A stretch of 64,000 nucleotides of DNA from Streptacidiphilus albus JL83 (GCF_000744705.1 NZ_JQML01000001.1:806001-870000); one strand, 5' to 3'; counted from the stretch's first letter, positions 20,043 to 28,533 are shown. Program-made: numbers and translations. Notes: generated by a model not told the origin, from the sequence alone.

Positions 20043-20945
20043 ATGCGGCCCGAGACCTGCCCGGCCGAAAAGGCCGAGAAGAGCCGTTCCGGCGAGGCAG
20101 CAGCCAGTCGCCTCCAGTATTTCCTGCTCGGTCCGCTGGAGGTGATCAGGAACGGGCAGCCGTGCACGCCGGCGGCCCTGAAACGCCGGGTGCTGCTGAC
20201 CGTGCTGCTGATGTCCGCCAACGAACCGCTGCCGGCGGAGTGCCTCATCGACGCCCTCTGGGACCGCCGGCCCCCGCGTTCGGCGACGGCCACGCTGCAG
20301 ATGTACGTGTCGGGGCTGCGTCGGATGCTCGACCCGGGCCACGGCGTGGCCGGGCTCGACGCCCGGCGGCATCCGCTGCTGCGCACGGAGCCGTCCGGCT
20401 ACCGGCTGCTGGTGCGTCCCGGGGAGCTCGACGTCGACCGGTTCGGCGCACTCGCGGCCTTCGGGCGCGGCCACCTGGCCGAGGGCCGCTGCCCGGAGGC
20501 CGGGGAGGCGTTCCGCCGGGCGCTCGCCCTTTGGCGGGGGCACGCGGTGGCCGACCTCGACCGCTCCGTCCTGCCGGCCCAGTACACCGTCCGGCTGGAG
20601 GAGGAGCGGCTCTCGGTGCTCGGCCAGCGCATCGGCGTGGACATCTGCCAGGGCCGGGGCGCGGAGGTCATCGGCGACCTGGAGGAGCTGTGCGCCCGCT
20701 ACCCGCTTCGGGAGGCCTTCCATGAGCAGTTGGTGCAGGCCCTGTGCCGGGCGGACCGCCGGGCCGAGGCGCTCGCGGCCTATGCCAGGGCCCGGCGGAT
20801 CATGGTCGACAACGTCGGCATCGAGCCGGGACCGGCCCTGCGCGCCGCACAGCTGGCGGTGCTGGAGGGACGGACGCCGAGCAGCTCCGGACACCTCCGA
20901 TGTCGTAGGTCACCGATCCCGTTGCGCCGGTCCTCCCACGGCTGA
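20043..20945 (+). CDS. SARP-family transcriptional activator (300 aa)
   Basis: The N-terminal OmpR-like winged helix (about 25-115: FLLGPLEVIRNGQP, LKRRVLLTVLLMSANEPLP, LIDALWDRRPPRSATATLQMYVSGLRR) and the bacterial transcriptional activation domain (about 125-280: YRLLVRPGELDVDRF and AYARARRIMVDNVGIEPGPALR) define a small SARP. These activate secondary-metabolite operons by binding heptameric direct repeats. GGAG lies 8 bases before ATG 20043. Its neighbour on the right is the convergent flavin reductase/TPR/M50/peptide operon, which is a plausible target. The antimycin locus has its own sigma factor. Confidence 0.92.
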   Translation: MRPETCPAEKAEKSRSGEAAASRLQYFLLGPLEVIRNGQPCTPAALKRRVLLTVLLMSANEPLPAECLIDALWDRRPPRSATATLQMYVSGLRRMLDPGHGVAGLDARRHPLLRTEPSGYRLLVRPGELDVDRFGALAAFGRGHLAEGRCPEAGEAFRRALALWRGHAVADLDRSVLPAQYTVRLEEERLSVLGQRIGVDICQGRGAEVIGDLEELCARYPLREAFHEQLVQALCRADRRAEALAAYARARRIMVDNVGIEPGPALRAAQLAVLEGRTPSSSGHLRCRRSPIPLRRSSHG

Positions 20946-20983
20946 CGCAGCAACAGAGTGAGCTCCGCGCAACCCGGTTCGCC

Positions 20984-21562
20984 TCAGCCGCCGTCCCGGG
21001 CCGTGGCGGCCGACAGCCGCCAGTCGAGCCGGCGGCGGAAGTAGAGCAGCGGCTCGCCGGACCCGAGCGAGCAGTGCTCGACCTCTCCCACCAGGATGGC
21101 GTGGTCGCCGTGCTGGAACGAGGCCCGGGTCGCGCAGCGCAGATAGCCGGGCACCCCGAGCAGCCGGGGCACCTCGCCGTCCCAGTCCCACCCGACCCCG
21201 GCGAACTTGTCGTCGCCGCGCCCGGCGAAGACCGCCGCCAGCGCCGCGTGCTCGCTCCCCAGCAGATGGACGCCGAAGCCGGCGCCGGCGGCCAGGGCCC
21301 GGTAGGTCCGGGCGGTCCTGGCCACGGCCAGCAGCACCGAGGGCGGCTGCACGCTGTAGGAGCAGACCGAGGAGACCAGCAGGCCGCAGGGCGCCCCGTC
21401 GGCCTGCCGCGCGCAGACCACGACCACGCCGGAGACGAGCTGCGCCATCGCCTCCCGGAAGGCCTCGGCCAGGCCCGGGCCGCTCCCGGTGCGGTCCTCC
21501 GGTCGGACGTCCACGTCCGCGTCCACGTCCGACGGCCTAGGCGTGGGCGCGCTGTGCGGCAC
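20984..21562 (-). CDS. Flavin reductase-like protein (192 aa)
   Basis: The protein has the FMN-binding split-barrel fold of flavin reductases: AMAQLVSGVVVVCAR, the flavin-contact SSVCSYSVQPPSVLLAVARTARTY, the GVHLLGSEHAALAAVFAG segment, and a closing CSLGSGEPLLYFRRR. Such enzymes supply reduced FMN/FAD to a monooxygenase or reduce flavin directly. No partner monooxygenase is adjacent, which is odd. Its GTG start (21560-21562) overlaps the end of the upstream TPR gene by 26 bases, so it belongs to the peptide/M50/TPR operon. Confidence 0.85.
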   Translation of the reverse strand: MPHSAPTPRPSDVDADVDVRPEDRTGSGPGLAEAFREAMAQLVSGVVVVCARQADGAPCGLLVSSVCSYSVQPPSVLLAVARTARTYRALAAGAGFGVHLLGSEHAALAAVFAGRGDDKFAGVGWDWDGEVPRLLGVPGYLRCATRASFQHGDHAILVGEVEHCSLGSGEPLLYFRRRLDWRLSAATARDGG

Positions 21563-23669
21563 GCCGGCAGGAGTCGAGCCGCTCGCGGGCGTCGTCGTCG
21601 TCCATCCGGGCGAGGACGGCCTCGAAGTCGGCGGCGGCCTCGTCGAAGCGGCCGGCGGCCTCCAGCACCACGCCCCGGTTGAAGCGGATCTCCGGGGAGT
21701 CGCCGAGGTCCACGGCCCGGTCGTAGTCGGCCGCCGCCGTGTCCCGGTCGCCCGCCTCGAAGGCCAGTTCGGCCTTGACCGCCCAGGCCTCGGCCAGCCC
21801 GGGGTCGCTGCGCAGCGCGGCGGCGAGGGCCTCGCCGGCCTGGTCGAGCGCGCCCTCCTCGGCCAGCAGCCGTCCCTTGAGGCAGAGCAGCCGGGCGTGG
21901 TCGGGCTCCACCGCGAGACCGGCGTCCACTCCGCGCAGCGCGGCCGGGAGGTCGCCCAGGTCGGCGAGGACGACGGCCCGGCTCAGCTGGGCGTCCACGT
22001 GCTCGGGCTCCAGTTCGAGGGTGCGGTCGAAGTCGGCGAGCGCTCCGGGGACGTCGCCGAGCTCCAGCCGCGCGTCGCCCCGGTTGTAGTGGGCTTCGGG
22101 GAACGGCGGCTCCAACCGCAGGGCCTGCTCGTAGTCGGCGACGGCCTCCTCCGTGCGGCCCAGTTTGCGCAGGATGTTGCCGCGGTTGAAGTAGTGGTCG
22201 GAGAAGTCGTCGTCCGCGTCGATGACCACCGCGTAGTCGGCCAGGGCGGCCTCCAGCCGGCCGCTCATGCCGTTGACCTGGGCCCGGTTGTACTGGAGGC
22301 CGATCCGGTGCCAGGTGCGTTCGCCCAGGCCGAGCTCCCGGTCCAGGCGTTCCATGCCCTCGTCCAGCAGCCGCAGGGCCTCGTCCGTGCGGCCGGTGCG
22401 GGTCTCCACCAGGGCCAGCCCGTTACGGTTGAAGACGGAGAAGAAGGTCCGCTCGCCCGGGTCCTCCAGCAGCGAGGCGATCGCGATGGCCTGGTTGACC
22501 CAGGCGCGGGCCTGACCGGGATCGCGCTTCGCCTCGGGGAAGTGCCGGGCGTAGAGCATGCCGGTCTCGTAGGCCAGCTTCATGTGGATGACCGGGTCGG
22601 CACTGGTGCGGCGGGCCTCGTCCTGGACCGCCGCGGACTCCTCCGGACGACCGGCGGCGGCCAGCGCGACGGCGGTGTCCCTGGTGAACTCCCACCATTC
22701 CGAGGGGTTCTGCCGCGCGTCCACGATGGCCAGGCCGCGTCGGCCGAACTCCACCGCGGCCTGGTAGAAGCCGAGGTACTTGCAGCGGTTCTGGGCCCAG
22801 CGCAGGGCCTCGACCCCGGCGCCGCCCGGGTCGCTGCCGCGTTCGAGGTGGTACGGCAGCGCGCCCAGCCGCAGCGAGGGCTCGGCCCCGGCGGCGAGCG
22901 ACACCTCGGCCGCCCGCAGGTCGTGCAGGGCGGCCCGCTGCGCGGGCTCCAGCCGCGCGTAGGCGGCCAGCCGGTCGGCGTCCTCGTCGGACCCGTCGGC
23001 CGCCACCAGCAGTCGCGCGAGGCGCAGGGTCCCGGCGCCGTCGGCCGGGGCCTGCTCCGCGGCCGGGGCGGGCGTCGCGGAGCCGCCGACGAGGTGCACG
23101 GCGTGGGCTTCGAGGGACTGCGGCAGCGACGCGCTGAGCGGCCCCGCGGGGTCGGCCAGCGGCTCGGCGTCGGAGAGCAGCACGACGGTCAGCCGCTCGG
23201 CGGGCAGCCGGCGCAGCAGCACCGCGAGGAACTCCCGGTCGGTGGCGTCGGCGTGCTGGACGTTGTGCACGACCAGGCTCCGGGGGCCGTCGTCGAGGGC
23301 CTCCAGGTAGGCGCCGAGGAAGTCCACCAGGCCGTGGGAGATCCGCAGCGAGTGCAGCCGGGCGGGATAGCGGCTGACCGAGCCGGGACCCTTCGCGGAC
23401 TGCTCCAGCGGACGCCGGACGACCGGCACCAGCGCCGTCAACTCGGGCGTGCTCTCCTGGATCTCGATACGGTGCCGGAACGCCAGCTCCGGACGGAGCA
23501 GCAGCGCGTCCGGGCCGATCAGCCGCAGCAGCGTGCCGACCGCCGTGTAGGGGCCGCGCAGGTTTCGGTGCGCGTCGACGGTGGCGAGCAGCGGCGGCAG
23601 GTCCAGGCCGGTCAGCAGTCGGTCACGCTCGGCGCGGTACGGGGCGGAGATCCAGTAGTGGCTGCGCAT
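21537..23669 (-). CDS. Large TPR protein with degenerate STAND-like N-terminus (710 aa)
   Basis: The C-terminal half (about 430-700) is a run of canonical TPR units, for example DHYFNRGNILRKLGRTEEA, EAHYNRGDARLELGDVPGA and EIRFNRGVVLEAAGRFDEA. The first 200 residues resemble the ATPase region of LuxR/MalT-type STAND proteins in the stretch SLVVHNVQHADATDREFLAV, but no Walker A is present, so nucleotide hydrolysis is unlikely. It is a scaffold or recognition protein. It is the third gene of the codirectional set 25-residue peptide, M50 protease, this protein, flavin reductase. The 144-bp gap before it holds a 15-bp tandem repeat. ATG 23669 follows GAAAGG. Confidence 0.8.
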   Translation of the reverse strand: MRSHYWISAPYRAERDRLLTGLDLPPLLATVDAHRNLRGPYTAVGTLLRLIGPDALLLRPELAFRHRIEIQESTPELTALVPVVRRPLEQSAKGPGSVSRYPARLHSLRISHGLVDFLGAYLEALDDGPRSLVVHNVQHADATDREFLAVLLRRLPAERLTVVLLSDAEPLADPAGPLSASLPQSLEAHAVHLVGGSATPAPAAEQAPADGAGTLRLARLLVAADGSDEDADRLAAYARLEPAQRAALHDLRAAEVSLAAGAEPSLRLGALPYHLERGSDPGGAGVEALRWAQNRCKYLGFYQAAVEFGRRGLAIVDARQNPSEWWEFTRDTAVALAAAGRPEESAAVQDEARRTSADPVIHMKLAYETGMLYARHFPEAKRDPGQARAWVNQAIAIASLLEDPGERTFFSVFNRNGLALVETRTGRTDEALRLLDEGMERLDRELGLGERTWHRIGLQYNRAQVNGMSGRLEAALADYAVVIDADDDFSDHYFNRGNILRKLGRTEEAVADYEQALRLEPPFPEAHYNRGDARLELGDVPGALADFDRTLELEPEHVDAQLSRAVVLADLGDLPAALRGVDAGLAVEPDHARLLCLKGRLLAEEGALDQAGEALAAALRSDPGLAEAWAVKAELAFEAGDRDTAAADYDRAVDLGDSPEIRFNRGVVLEAAGRFDEAAADFEAVLARMDDDDARERLDSCRRAAQRAHA

Positions 23670-23734
23670 GACCAGCCTTTCGGTTCAGCGGCTCGCGGTC
23701 TCGGGGGTTTCACTGCTCGGGGGTATCGCCGTTC

Positions 23735-23794
23735 GGCTCTGCGGTGCTCGGCCCTGCGGTGTTCGGCCCTGCGGTGTTCGGCCCTGCGGTGTTC
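23735..23794. repeat. 15-bp tandem repeat x4 between M50 and TPR genes
   Basis: Four copies of GGCCCTGCGGTGTTC lie head to tail (the first copy with two changes), in the gap between the M50 protease stop and the TPR start. Confidence 0.9.
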
Positions 23795-23812
23795 GGTTCG
23801 CGCTCCCCCGCC

Positions 23813-25033
23813 TCAGGCGACGACGTGCTCGGCGCGGACGCGCCGGTTCCGGGCGCGGTCGCGGACGGCGATCCGGATCGGCAGCAGGAACTGGGTCAGC
23901 GTCAGGAGCAGGAACACGCAGGCGTCGAGCATGCGGAGCACACCCGTGTGGCCGTCGCCGAAGCGGTCGAAGGACGCGACGATCATCGTCAGGAAGACCG
24001 GGGCCAGCGCGAACACGGTGGTGCACAGGCTGACGGAGTAGCCGACGAGGATCAGCCAGGAGTACCAGCGGGCGATCCGCCGGTCGACCGGGTGCCAGTC
24101 GGTCTCGTCGATCAGCCGGTCCGGCCTCCGCAGCAGCCGGTTGGCCCGGTTGCGCAGGGTGCGGGTCGCGGCGGTGTGCAGGTCGACGCAGCCCAGCATG
24201 GTGGTGATCAGGACGTAGACGTCGGTGCGGATGTAGAAGAAGAACTGCCACAACAGCCTGATGAAGGTGGCGAAGGCGACGCCCAGGCAGACGTGTTCGC
24301 CGAGCGACGGCCGGCCGCCGGGATCGCGCAGCGCGTCGGCGGCGATGACCAGCAGCGCGAGGACCAGGACGTCGGCGAGCATGCCCGCGAGGATCGGCAG
24401 GTAGCGCCTGCGCCGAGGGACGGCGACCAGACCGTCGAGGGCGGTCTCCACCACCAGGAAGTAGAAGCGGTAGGACATCGAGATCCGGGAGCGCACGCCC
24501 AGCCTTCGCGCGGCCAGCGCGTGGAACGCCTCGTGGACGGCGATCAGCGGCACCACGGCGACCAGCAGCACCACGTCGACCACGGAGTAGTAGGAGCTGA
24601 ACACCATGTCGTGGGAGCGGGGCAGCAGGTCGGGCGAGCGGACCACGAGCACCAGCGCCCAGGCGACCAGGGCCGCGTAGCAGACCCAGGCGGGCACGGA
24701 GAAGAGGGCCCGGCCGAGGCGCTGCCAGCGCACCGGGGCGAGCTCGACGGCGGCCTCGCCCTCGGCCCGGAGGAACCCCAGCTCGTCCAGGGCGGCGACG
24801 ACGTCCTCGACGTCCGCGCTCTCCCCGTACACCGTGCGGTAGCGCTCGGCGGCCTCGGCGACGGTCGCGCCGTCGGCCAGCCAGCGGACCAGTTGGGCGC
24901 CGTCCGGCGGGAAGATGGCATAGGAGTCGGTGTCGACCCGGCCGATCGTCACACCCTCGCCGTCCTCCAGGTACACCAGCGGGTGGAGCAGCGGCGGGTC
25001 CTGGATGTCGTGGCCGGTTCCGTGGTCCTGCAC
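23813..25033 (-). CDS. M50-type membrane metalloprotease with PqqD-like N-terminal domain (406 aa)
   Basis: Residues 1-95 form a small winged-helix-like domain (YLEDGEGVTIGRVDTDSYAI ... VEDVVAALDELGFL) of the PqqD/RiPP-recognition kind that binds leader peptides. After that come several membrane helices. The zinc motif HEAFH (H167, E168, H171) lies in the helix VVPLIAVHEAFHALAA, and a likely third ligand is Asp221 in GMLADVLVL. This is the architecture of the putative peptide zinc metalloproteases (site-2 protease fold) found near RiPP genes. The GTG start (25031-25033) follows GGAGGACGAGGG. It lies 160 bases downstream of the 25-residue peptide gene, its probable substrate. Confidence 0.85.
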   Translation of the reverse strand: MQDHGTGHDIQDPPLLHPLVYLEDGEGVTIGRVDTDSYAIFPPDGAQLVRWLADGATVAEAAERYRTVYGESADVEDVVAALDELGFLRAEGEAAVELAPVRWQRLGRALFSVPAWVCYAALVAWALVLVVRSPDLLPRSHDMVFSSYYSVVDVVLLVAVVPLIAVHEAFHALAARRLGVRSRISMSYRFYFLVVETALDGLVAVPRRRRYLPILAGMLADVLVLALLVIAADALRDPGGRPSLGEHVCLGVAFATFIRLLWQFFFYIRTDVYVLITTMLGCVDLHTAATRTLRNRANRLLRRPDRLIDETDWHPVDRRIARWYSWLILVGYSVSLCTTVFALAPVFLTMIVASFDRFGDGHTGVLRMLDACVFLLLTLTQFLLPIRIAVRDRARNRRVRAEHVVA

Positions 25034-25193
25034 GGGTCCCTCGTCCTCCGTCGGCGGCGGTCCGCCCCGGACCGGGACGGCAGCGGGTGGGTAGCGGCGC
25101 GACCGTGCGGCGTCCGGACTGCTCCGGTCCGTTCACGGACGCGCCGCCACCCCGGTCCCTCAGCGTCGGCCGACGGCCGACCAGGGGACAGGA

Positions 25194-25271
25194 TCAGGCG
25201 TTCGGGTACACGTGGCACGCGGCCGTGGTGAGACGGACGGGGCCGGCCTTGCGGATCACGATCTTCTTCAT
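25194..25271 (-). CDS. 25-residue peptide, candidate precursor for the M50 protease
   Basis: An ATG at 25271 preceded by AGGAG at 8 bases opens a 25-codon gene. It starts MKKIVIRKAGPVRLT and ends TAACHVYPNA, with a stop at 25194-25196. The N-terminus is basic and amphipathic, and the C-terminus has one Cys, His and Tyr. It is not a classical signal peptide. It is the first gene of an apparent operon with an M50 protease carrying a PqqD-like leader-binding domain, a TPR protein and a flavin reductase. It therefore looks like a very short ribosomal precursor or signalling peptide. No family name is known to me. Confidence 0.65.
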   Translation of the reverse strand: MKKIVIRKAGPVRLTTAACHVYPNA

Positions 25272-25494
25272 CGCTGGTTCTCCTAACGGTTGGTGCAGAC
25301 GGATGATGGACATCCCCCAGCCTGCTGAAGTCCGCCAGAACCTGCCCAGACTGCCGCCAAAGCGGCGCGGCGGCGCGGCGGCCGGCGCCCGGCCCTGATC
25401 GGCCGGCGGGTCGCCGCCGGGTGGCGCACGAAGCAGATCCAATCGGCCTCTTGACGCTCCTCGGGCGGTGGTGCCAGCATCACGCTAGTCCGAT
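25272..25494. other. Promoter region between peptide operon and beta-galactosidase
   Basis: About 220 bases separate the divergent units. TTGACG at 25451-25456 is a possible -35 element for the beta-galactosidase side. Nothing that can be called a gene is seen, apart from weak frames without ribosome sites. Confidence 0.4.
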
Positions 25495-25506
25495 GTTTAC
25501 GTAAAC
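25495..25506. promoter_or_regulatory. LacI-type operator 1
   Basis: The perfect palindrome GTTTACGTAAAC with a central CG is typical of LacI/GalR-family operators. It lies 130 bases upstream of the beta-galactosidase start. No LacI gene is in the window. Confidence 0.75.
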
Positions 25507-25529
25507 TTCCCATGCCCGAGCATGCGAAT

Positions 25530-25541
25530 GTTTACGCAACC
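25530..25541. promoter_or_regulatory. LacI-type operator 2 (imperfect)
   Basis: GTTTACGCAACC matches operator 1 at 9 of 12 positions, and its centre is 35 bp away, about three helical turns. It is probably a second site for the same repressor. Confidence 0.5.
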
Positions 25542-25635
25542 ATCGGACGATGCCCGGCGCCCGCCCGGGTTTCCGGCAAGGCTGGCGACCCCGGCGGCCG
25601 GCACGCAGCCCACCACCTACGGAGCACACCACACC

Positions 25636-27387
25636 ATGCCCGTCCTGCAGATCGACGGCGACGCCTTCACCCTCGACGGCAGGCCCTTCCGGATCGTCTC
25701 CGGCGGCCTCCACTACTTCCGCGTCCACCCGGACCACTGGGCCGACCGACTGCACAAGGCCCGGCTGATGGGCCTCAACACGGTCGAGACGTACGTCCCG
25801 TGGAACCTCCACCAGCCCCGGCCCGACGTCTTCCGGCTCGACGCGGAGCTCGACCTGCCGGCCTTCCTCGACCTCGCCGCGGCCGAGGGCCTGCACGTCC
25901 TGCTGCGCCCCGGACCGTACATCTGCGCCGAGTGGGAGGGCGGCGGCCTGCCCTCCTGGCTGCTGGCCGAACCCGGCATCACGCTGCGCAGCCAGGACCC
26001 GGGGTACCTCGCCGCCGTGGACAGCTACTTCGCCCGGCTGCTCCCCCCGGTGATCGACCGGCTGGCCACCCGCGGCGGCCCGGTGATCGCCGTCCAGGTG
26101 GAGAACGAGTACGGCGCCTACGCCGACGACCCCGCGCACCTGGCCCACCTCGCCGAACTGCTGCGCCGCGAGGGCGTCGACGTGCCGCTCTTCACCTGCG
26201 ACCAGCCCGCCGACCTCGGCCGCGGTTCGCTCCCCGGCGTGCTCGCCACCGCCAACTTCGGCAGCCACGCGTACGAGGGACTCGCCGCCCTGCGGGCCCA
26301 CCAGCCCGCCGGCCCGCTGATGTGCACCGAGTTCTGGATCGGCTGGTTCGACCGCTGGGGCGGCCGCCACGTCGTCCGCGACCCCGCCCAGGCCGCCCAG
26401 GAGCTGGACGACCTGCTCTCCACCGGCGCTTCGGTGAACCTCTACATGTTCCACGGCGGCACCAGCTTCGGCTTCACCAACGGCGCCAACGACAAGCACA
26501 CCTACCGGCCCACCGTCACCTCCTACGACTACGACTCGCCGCTCGACGAGGCCGGCGAGCCCACCGAGAAGTACCACGCCTTCCGCAGGGTCATCGCCAA
26601 GCACACCCCGGTGCCCGACGAGCCGGCGCCCGGGCCGACCGCGAGGCTCGCCGCCACCCGGGTCGGACTCCCACTGAGCGCCCCGCTGTTCGACAGCCTC
26701 CCGGCGCTGGGCGGCGTCGTGCCCTCCGAGCACCCGCTCACCATGGAGCAGCTCGGGCAGGACTTCGGCTACGTCCTCCACGAGACCGTCCTGCCGACGG
26801 AGGGACCGGCCCTGCTGGAGCTGGAGGGGGTGCACGACCGGGCCCAGGTCTTCGTCGACGGCCGACCGGCGGGCGTGCTCGAACGCGAGAACCACGAGCA
26901 CGCGGTCACCCTCACGGCTCCCCGCGCGGGCAGCACCCTGAGCGTGCTGGTGGAGAACCAGGGACGGGTCAACTACGGGCCAGGCATCCACGACCGCAAG
27001 GGGCTCACCGGGCCCGCCCGGCTCAACGGCCGCGAGCTCAGCGGCTGGACCAACCGGTCGCTCCCGCTGAGCGACCTGGGCGGACTGGCGTTCACCGCCG
27101 TCGAGGGGTTCCCGACCGGGCCGGTCTTCCACCGTGGGACCTTCACCGTCGACCGGCCCGCCGACTCCTTCGTCCACCTGCCCGGCTGGACCAAGGGCAA
27201 TGTCTGGGTCAACGGCTTCCACCTGGGCCGCTACTGGTCACGCGGCCCCCAGCGCTCCCTCTACCTGCCCGGTCCCGTCCTGCGCCCGGGACCGAACGAG
27301 ATCACCGTGCTGGAGCTGCACGCCGCGCCCTTCTCCCGCGCCGTCGACCTGCGGCCCGAGCCCGACCTCGGGCCGACCGAGGACTAG
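25636..27387 (+). CDS. Beta-galactosidase, glycoside hydrolase family 35
   Basis: The 583-residue protein has a GH35 TIM barrel (about 1-310). It opens with the family signature SGGLHYFRVHPDHWADRL, then GPYICAEWEGGGLPSWLL, the acid/base Glu in VENEYGAY and the nucleophile Glu in TEFWIGWFDRWGG. Two C-terminal beta domains follow, with VHDRAQVFVDGRPAGVL and the closing PGWTKGNVWVNGFHLGRYW. There is no signal peptide, so it hydrolyses imported beta-galactosides in the cytoplasm. ATG 25636 (GGAG 11 bases before) is chosen. An ATG at 25522 would run through the second operator. LacI-family control is implied by the two palindromes upstream. Confidence 0.94.
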   Translation: MPVLQIDGDAFTLDGRPFRIVSGGLHYFRVHPDHWADRLHKARLMGLNTVETYVPWNLHQPRPDVFRLDAELDLPAFLDLAAAEGLHVLLRPGPYICAEWEGGGLPSWLLAEPGITLRSQDPGYLAAVDSYFARLLPPVIDRLATRGGPVIAVQVENEYGAYADDPAHLAHLAELLRREGVDVPLFTCDQPADLGRGSLPGVLATANFGSHAYEGLAALRAHQPAGPLMCTEFWIGWFDRWGGRHVVRDPAQAAQELDDLLSTGASVNLYMFHGGTSFGFTNGANDKHTYRPTVTSYDYDSPLDEAGEPTEKYHAFRRVIAKHTPVPDEPAPGPTARLAATRVGLPLSAPLFDSLPALGGVVPSEHPLTMEQLGQDFGYVLHETVLPTEGPALLELEGVHDRAQVFVDGRPAGVLERENHEHAVTLTAPRAGSTLSVLVENQGRVNYGPGIHDRKGLTGPARLNGRELSGWTNRSLPLSDLGGLAFTAVEGFPTGPVFHRGTFTVDRPADSFVHLPGWTKGNVWVNGFHLGRYWSRGPQRSLYLPGPVLRPGPNEITVLELHAAPFSRAVDLRPEPDLGPTED

Positions 27388-27956
27388 TCGGCCGGGGGCC
27401 AGTTGCGGAGCAGGACGTCGAGGGCGTCCAGGGTCCGGGTCCAGGTCTCCTGGGTGTCGGGGGCGCTGTGGCTGAAGCCGCCGCCCAGTTCCAGGCTGAC
27501 GTAGCCGTGGAAGACGCTGCCCAGCAGCCGGACCGCGTGGGTCTGGTCCGGCTCGGCCAGGTCGTAGCCGCGCAGGATCGCCCGGGTCATCCGGGCGTGC
27601 CGGACGCCCGCGCTGGCGGCGGCGGTCTCCGGGTCGAGCCGGAACTGGGCGGCCGCGTACCGGCCGGGGTGCTCACGGGCGTAGTCCCGGTAGACGTTGG
27701 CGAGGGCGGCGAGCGCGTCCTTGCCGGCCCGGCCGGCCACCGCCTCGGCGGCCCGGTCGGCCATCTCCTCCAGCGCGAGCAGGGCGATCCTGGTCCTCAG
27801 GTCCTGCGAGTTCTTCAGGTGCGAGTAGAGGCTGGCGACCTTGACGTCGAACCGCCTGGCCAGCTCGGAGAGGGTCACCCGGTCGAAGCCGATCTCGTCG
27901 GCCAGCTCCGCACCCGCCAGGGTGAGCCGCTCCGTGGTCAGTCCTGCGCGCGCGAT
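27384..27956 (-). CDS. TetR-family regulator with an apparent ATC start codon (190 aa)
   Basis: The helix-turn-helix LSELARRFDVKVASLYSH and the C-terminal domain mark a TetR protein of the WHG-like group that normally begins M-ARAGLTTERL. Here that exact sequence is present, but the initiator position is ATC (27954-27956), after a strong AAGGCGGAGG site. No ATG, GTG or TTG lies in frame upstream before a stop. The first conventional start is a GTG 27 codons in, which would delete the first helix. Either ATC initiates, or the start was mutated or misread. It is divergent from the FBP-domain gene, its probable target. Confidence 0.78.
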   Translation of the reverse strand: MARAGLTTERLTLAGAELADEIGFDRVTLSELARRFDVKVASLYSHLKNSQDLRTRIALLALEEMADRAAEAVAGRAGKDALAALANVYRDYAREHPGRYAAAQFRLDPETAAASAGVRHARMTRAILRGYDLAEPDQTHAVRLLGSVFHGYVSLELGGGFSHSAPDTQETWTRTLDALDVLLRNWPPAD

Positions 27957-28041
27957 GGCCCTCCGCCTTCCGTCCGTCCCCGGTTCACCATAAGCGATAT
28001 TACATTTGCCTAATACCTATAGCCAATTTAGCCTGATCTCC

Positions 28042-28533
28042 ATGAACCCGCTGACCGAACCAGAGATACGTGCCGCCTTCGTCAACTGCACCATGGGTGA
28101 GGCGAAGCGGCTCTCCGTCCCGCGCGACCTGGCCGACCGGCCCTGGCCCGACCTGGACTTCCTGGGCTGGCGGGACCCCCAGGCCCCCGACCGCGCCTAC
28201 CTGGTCACCGAGCTGGACGGCCGGCCGACCGGCCTGGCGCTGCGCTGCCCGAGCGCCGCCTCCTGGCAGACCCGGCGCAGCCTCTGCTCGATGTGCCTGA
28301 CCGCCCACACCGGCGGCGTCTCGCTGATGGTCGCGCCGAAGGCGGGCAAGGCCGGACGGCAGGGCAACTCGGTCGGCGCCTACATCTGCAGCGACCTCGC
28401 CTGCTCGCTGTACGTGCGGGGCGCGAAGGACGCGGGCGTCGGCGCGCGGCTCCCGGAGTCGCTCACCCTGGAGGAGAAGGTCCGGCGGACCGTGGCCAAC
28501 GTCGCCGCCTTCATCGGCAAGGTGACCGCCTGA
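28042..28533 (+). CDS. FBP-domain (EF-G-binding treble-clef zinc finger) protein
   Basis: The 163 residues match the actinobacterial family that begins with a helix (NPLTEPEIRAAFVNCTMGEAKRL) and then carries the treble-clef zinc finger related to the C-terminal domain of fusidic-acid-resistance proteins. The ligands are CSMCLTAHTGG and ICSDLACS. FusB-type proteins bind elongation factor G and rescue stalled ribosomes, though a direct role is not established for the actinobacterial proteins. The start is set at ATG 28042, since MNPLTEPE is the usual N-terminus. The divergent TetR gene probably controls it. Confidence 0.85.
   Translation: MNPLTEPEIRAAFVNCTMGEAKRLSVPRDLADRPWPDLDFLGWRDPQAPDRAYLVTELDGRPTGLALRCPSAASWQTRRSLCSMCLTAHTGGVSLMVAPKAGKAGRQGNSVGAYICSDLACSLYVRGAKDAGVGARLPESLTLEEKVRRTVANVAAFIGKVTA

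Noticed and set aside
18600-20894. A 764-codon minus-strand frame across the SDR, intergenic region and SARP
   Set aside because: It spans two convincing plus-strand genes and their gap, and has shadow composition.
25522-25635. Longer beta-galactosidase start at ATG 25522
   Set aside because: The added 38 residues are unlike GH35 proteins, there is no good ribosome site, and the DNA contains the second LacI-type operator.
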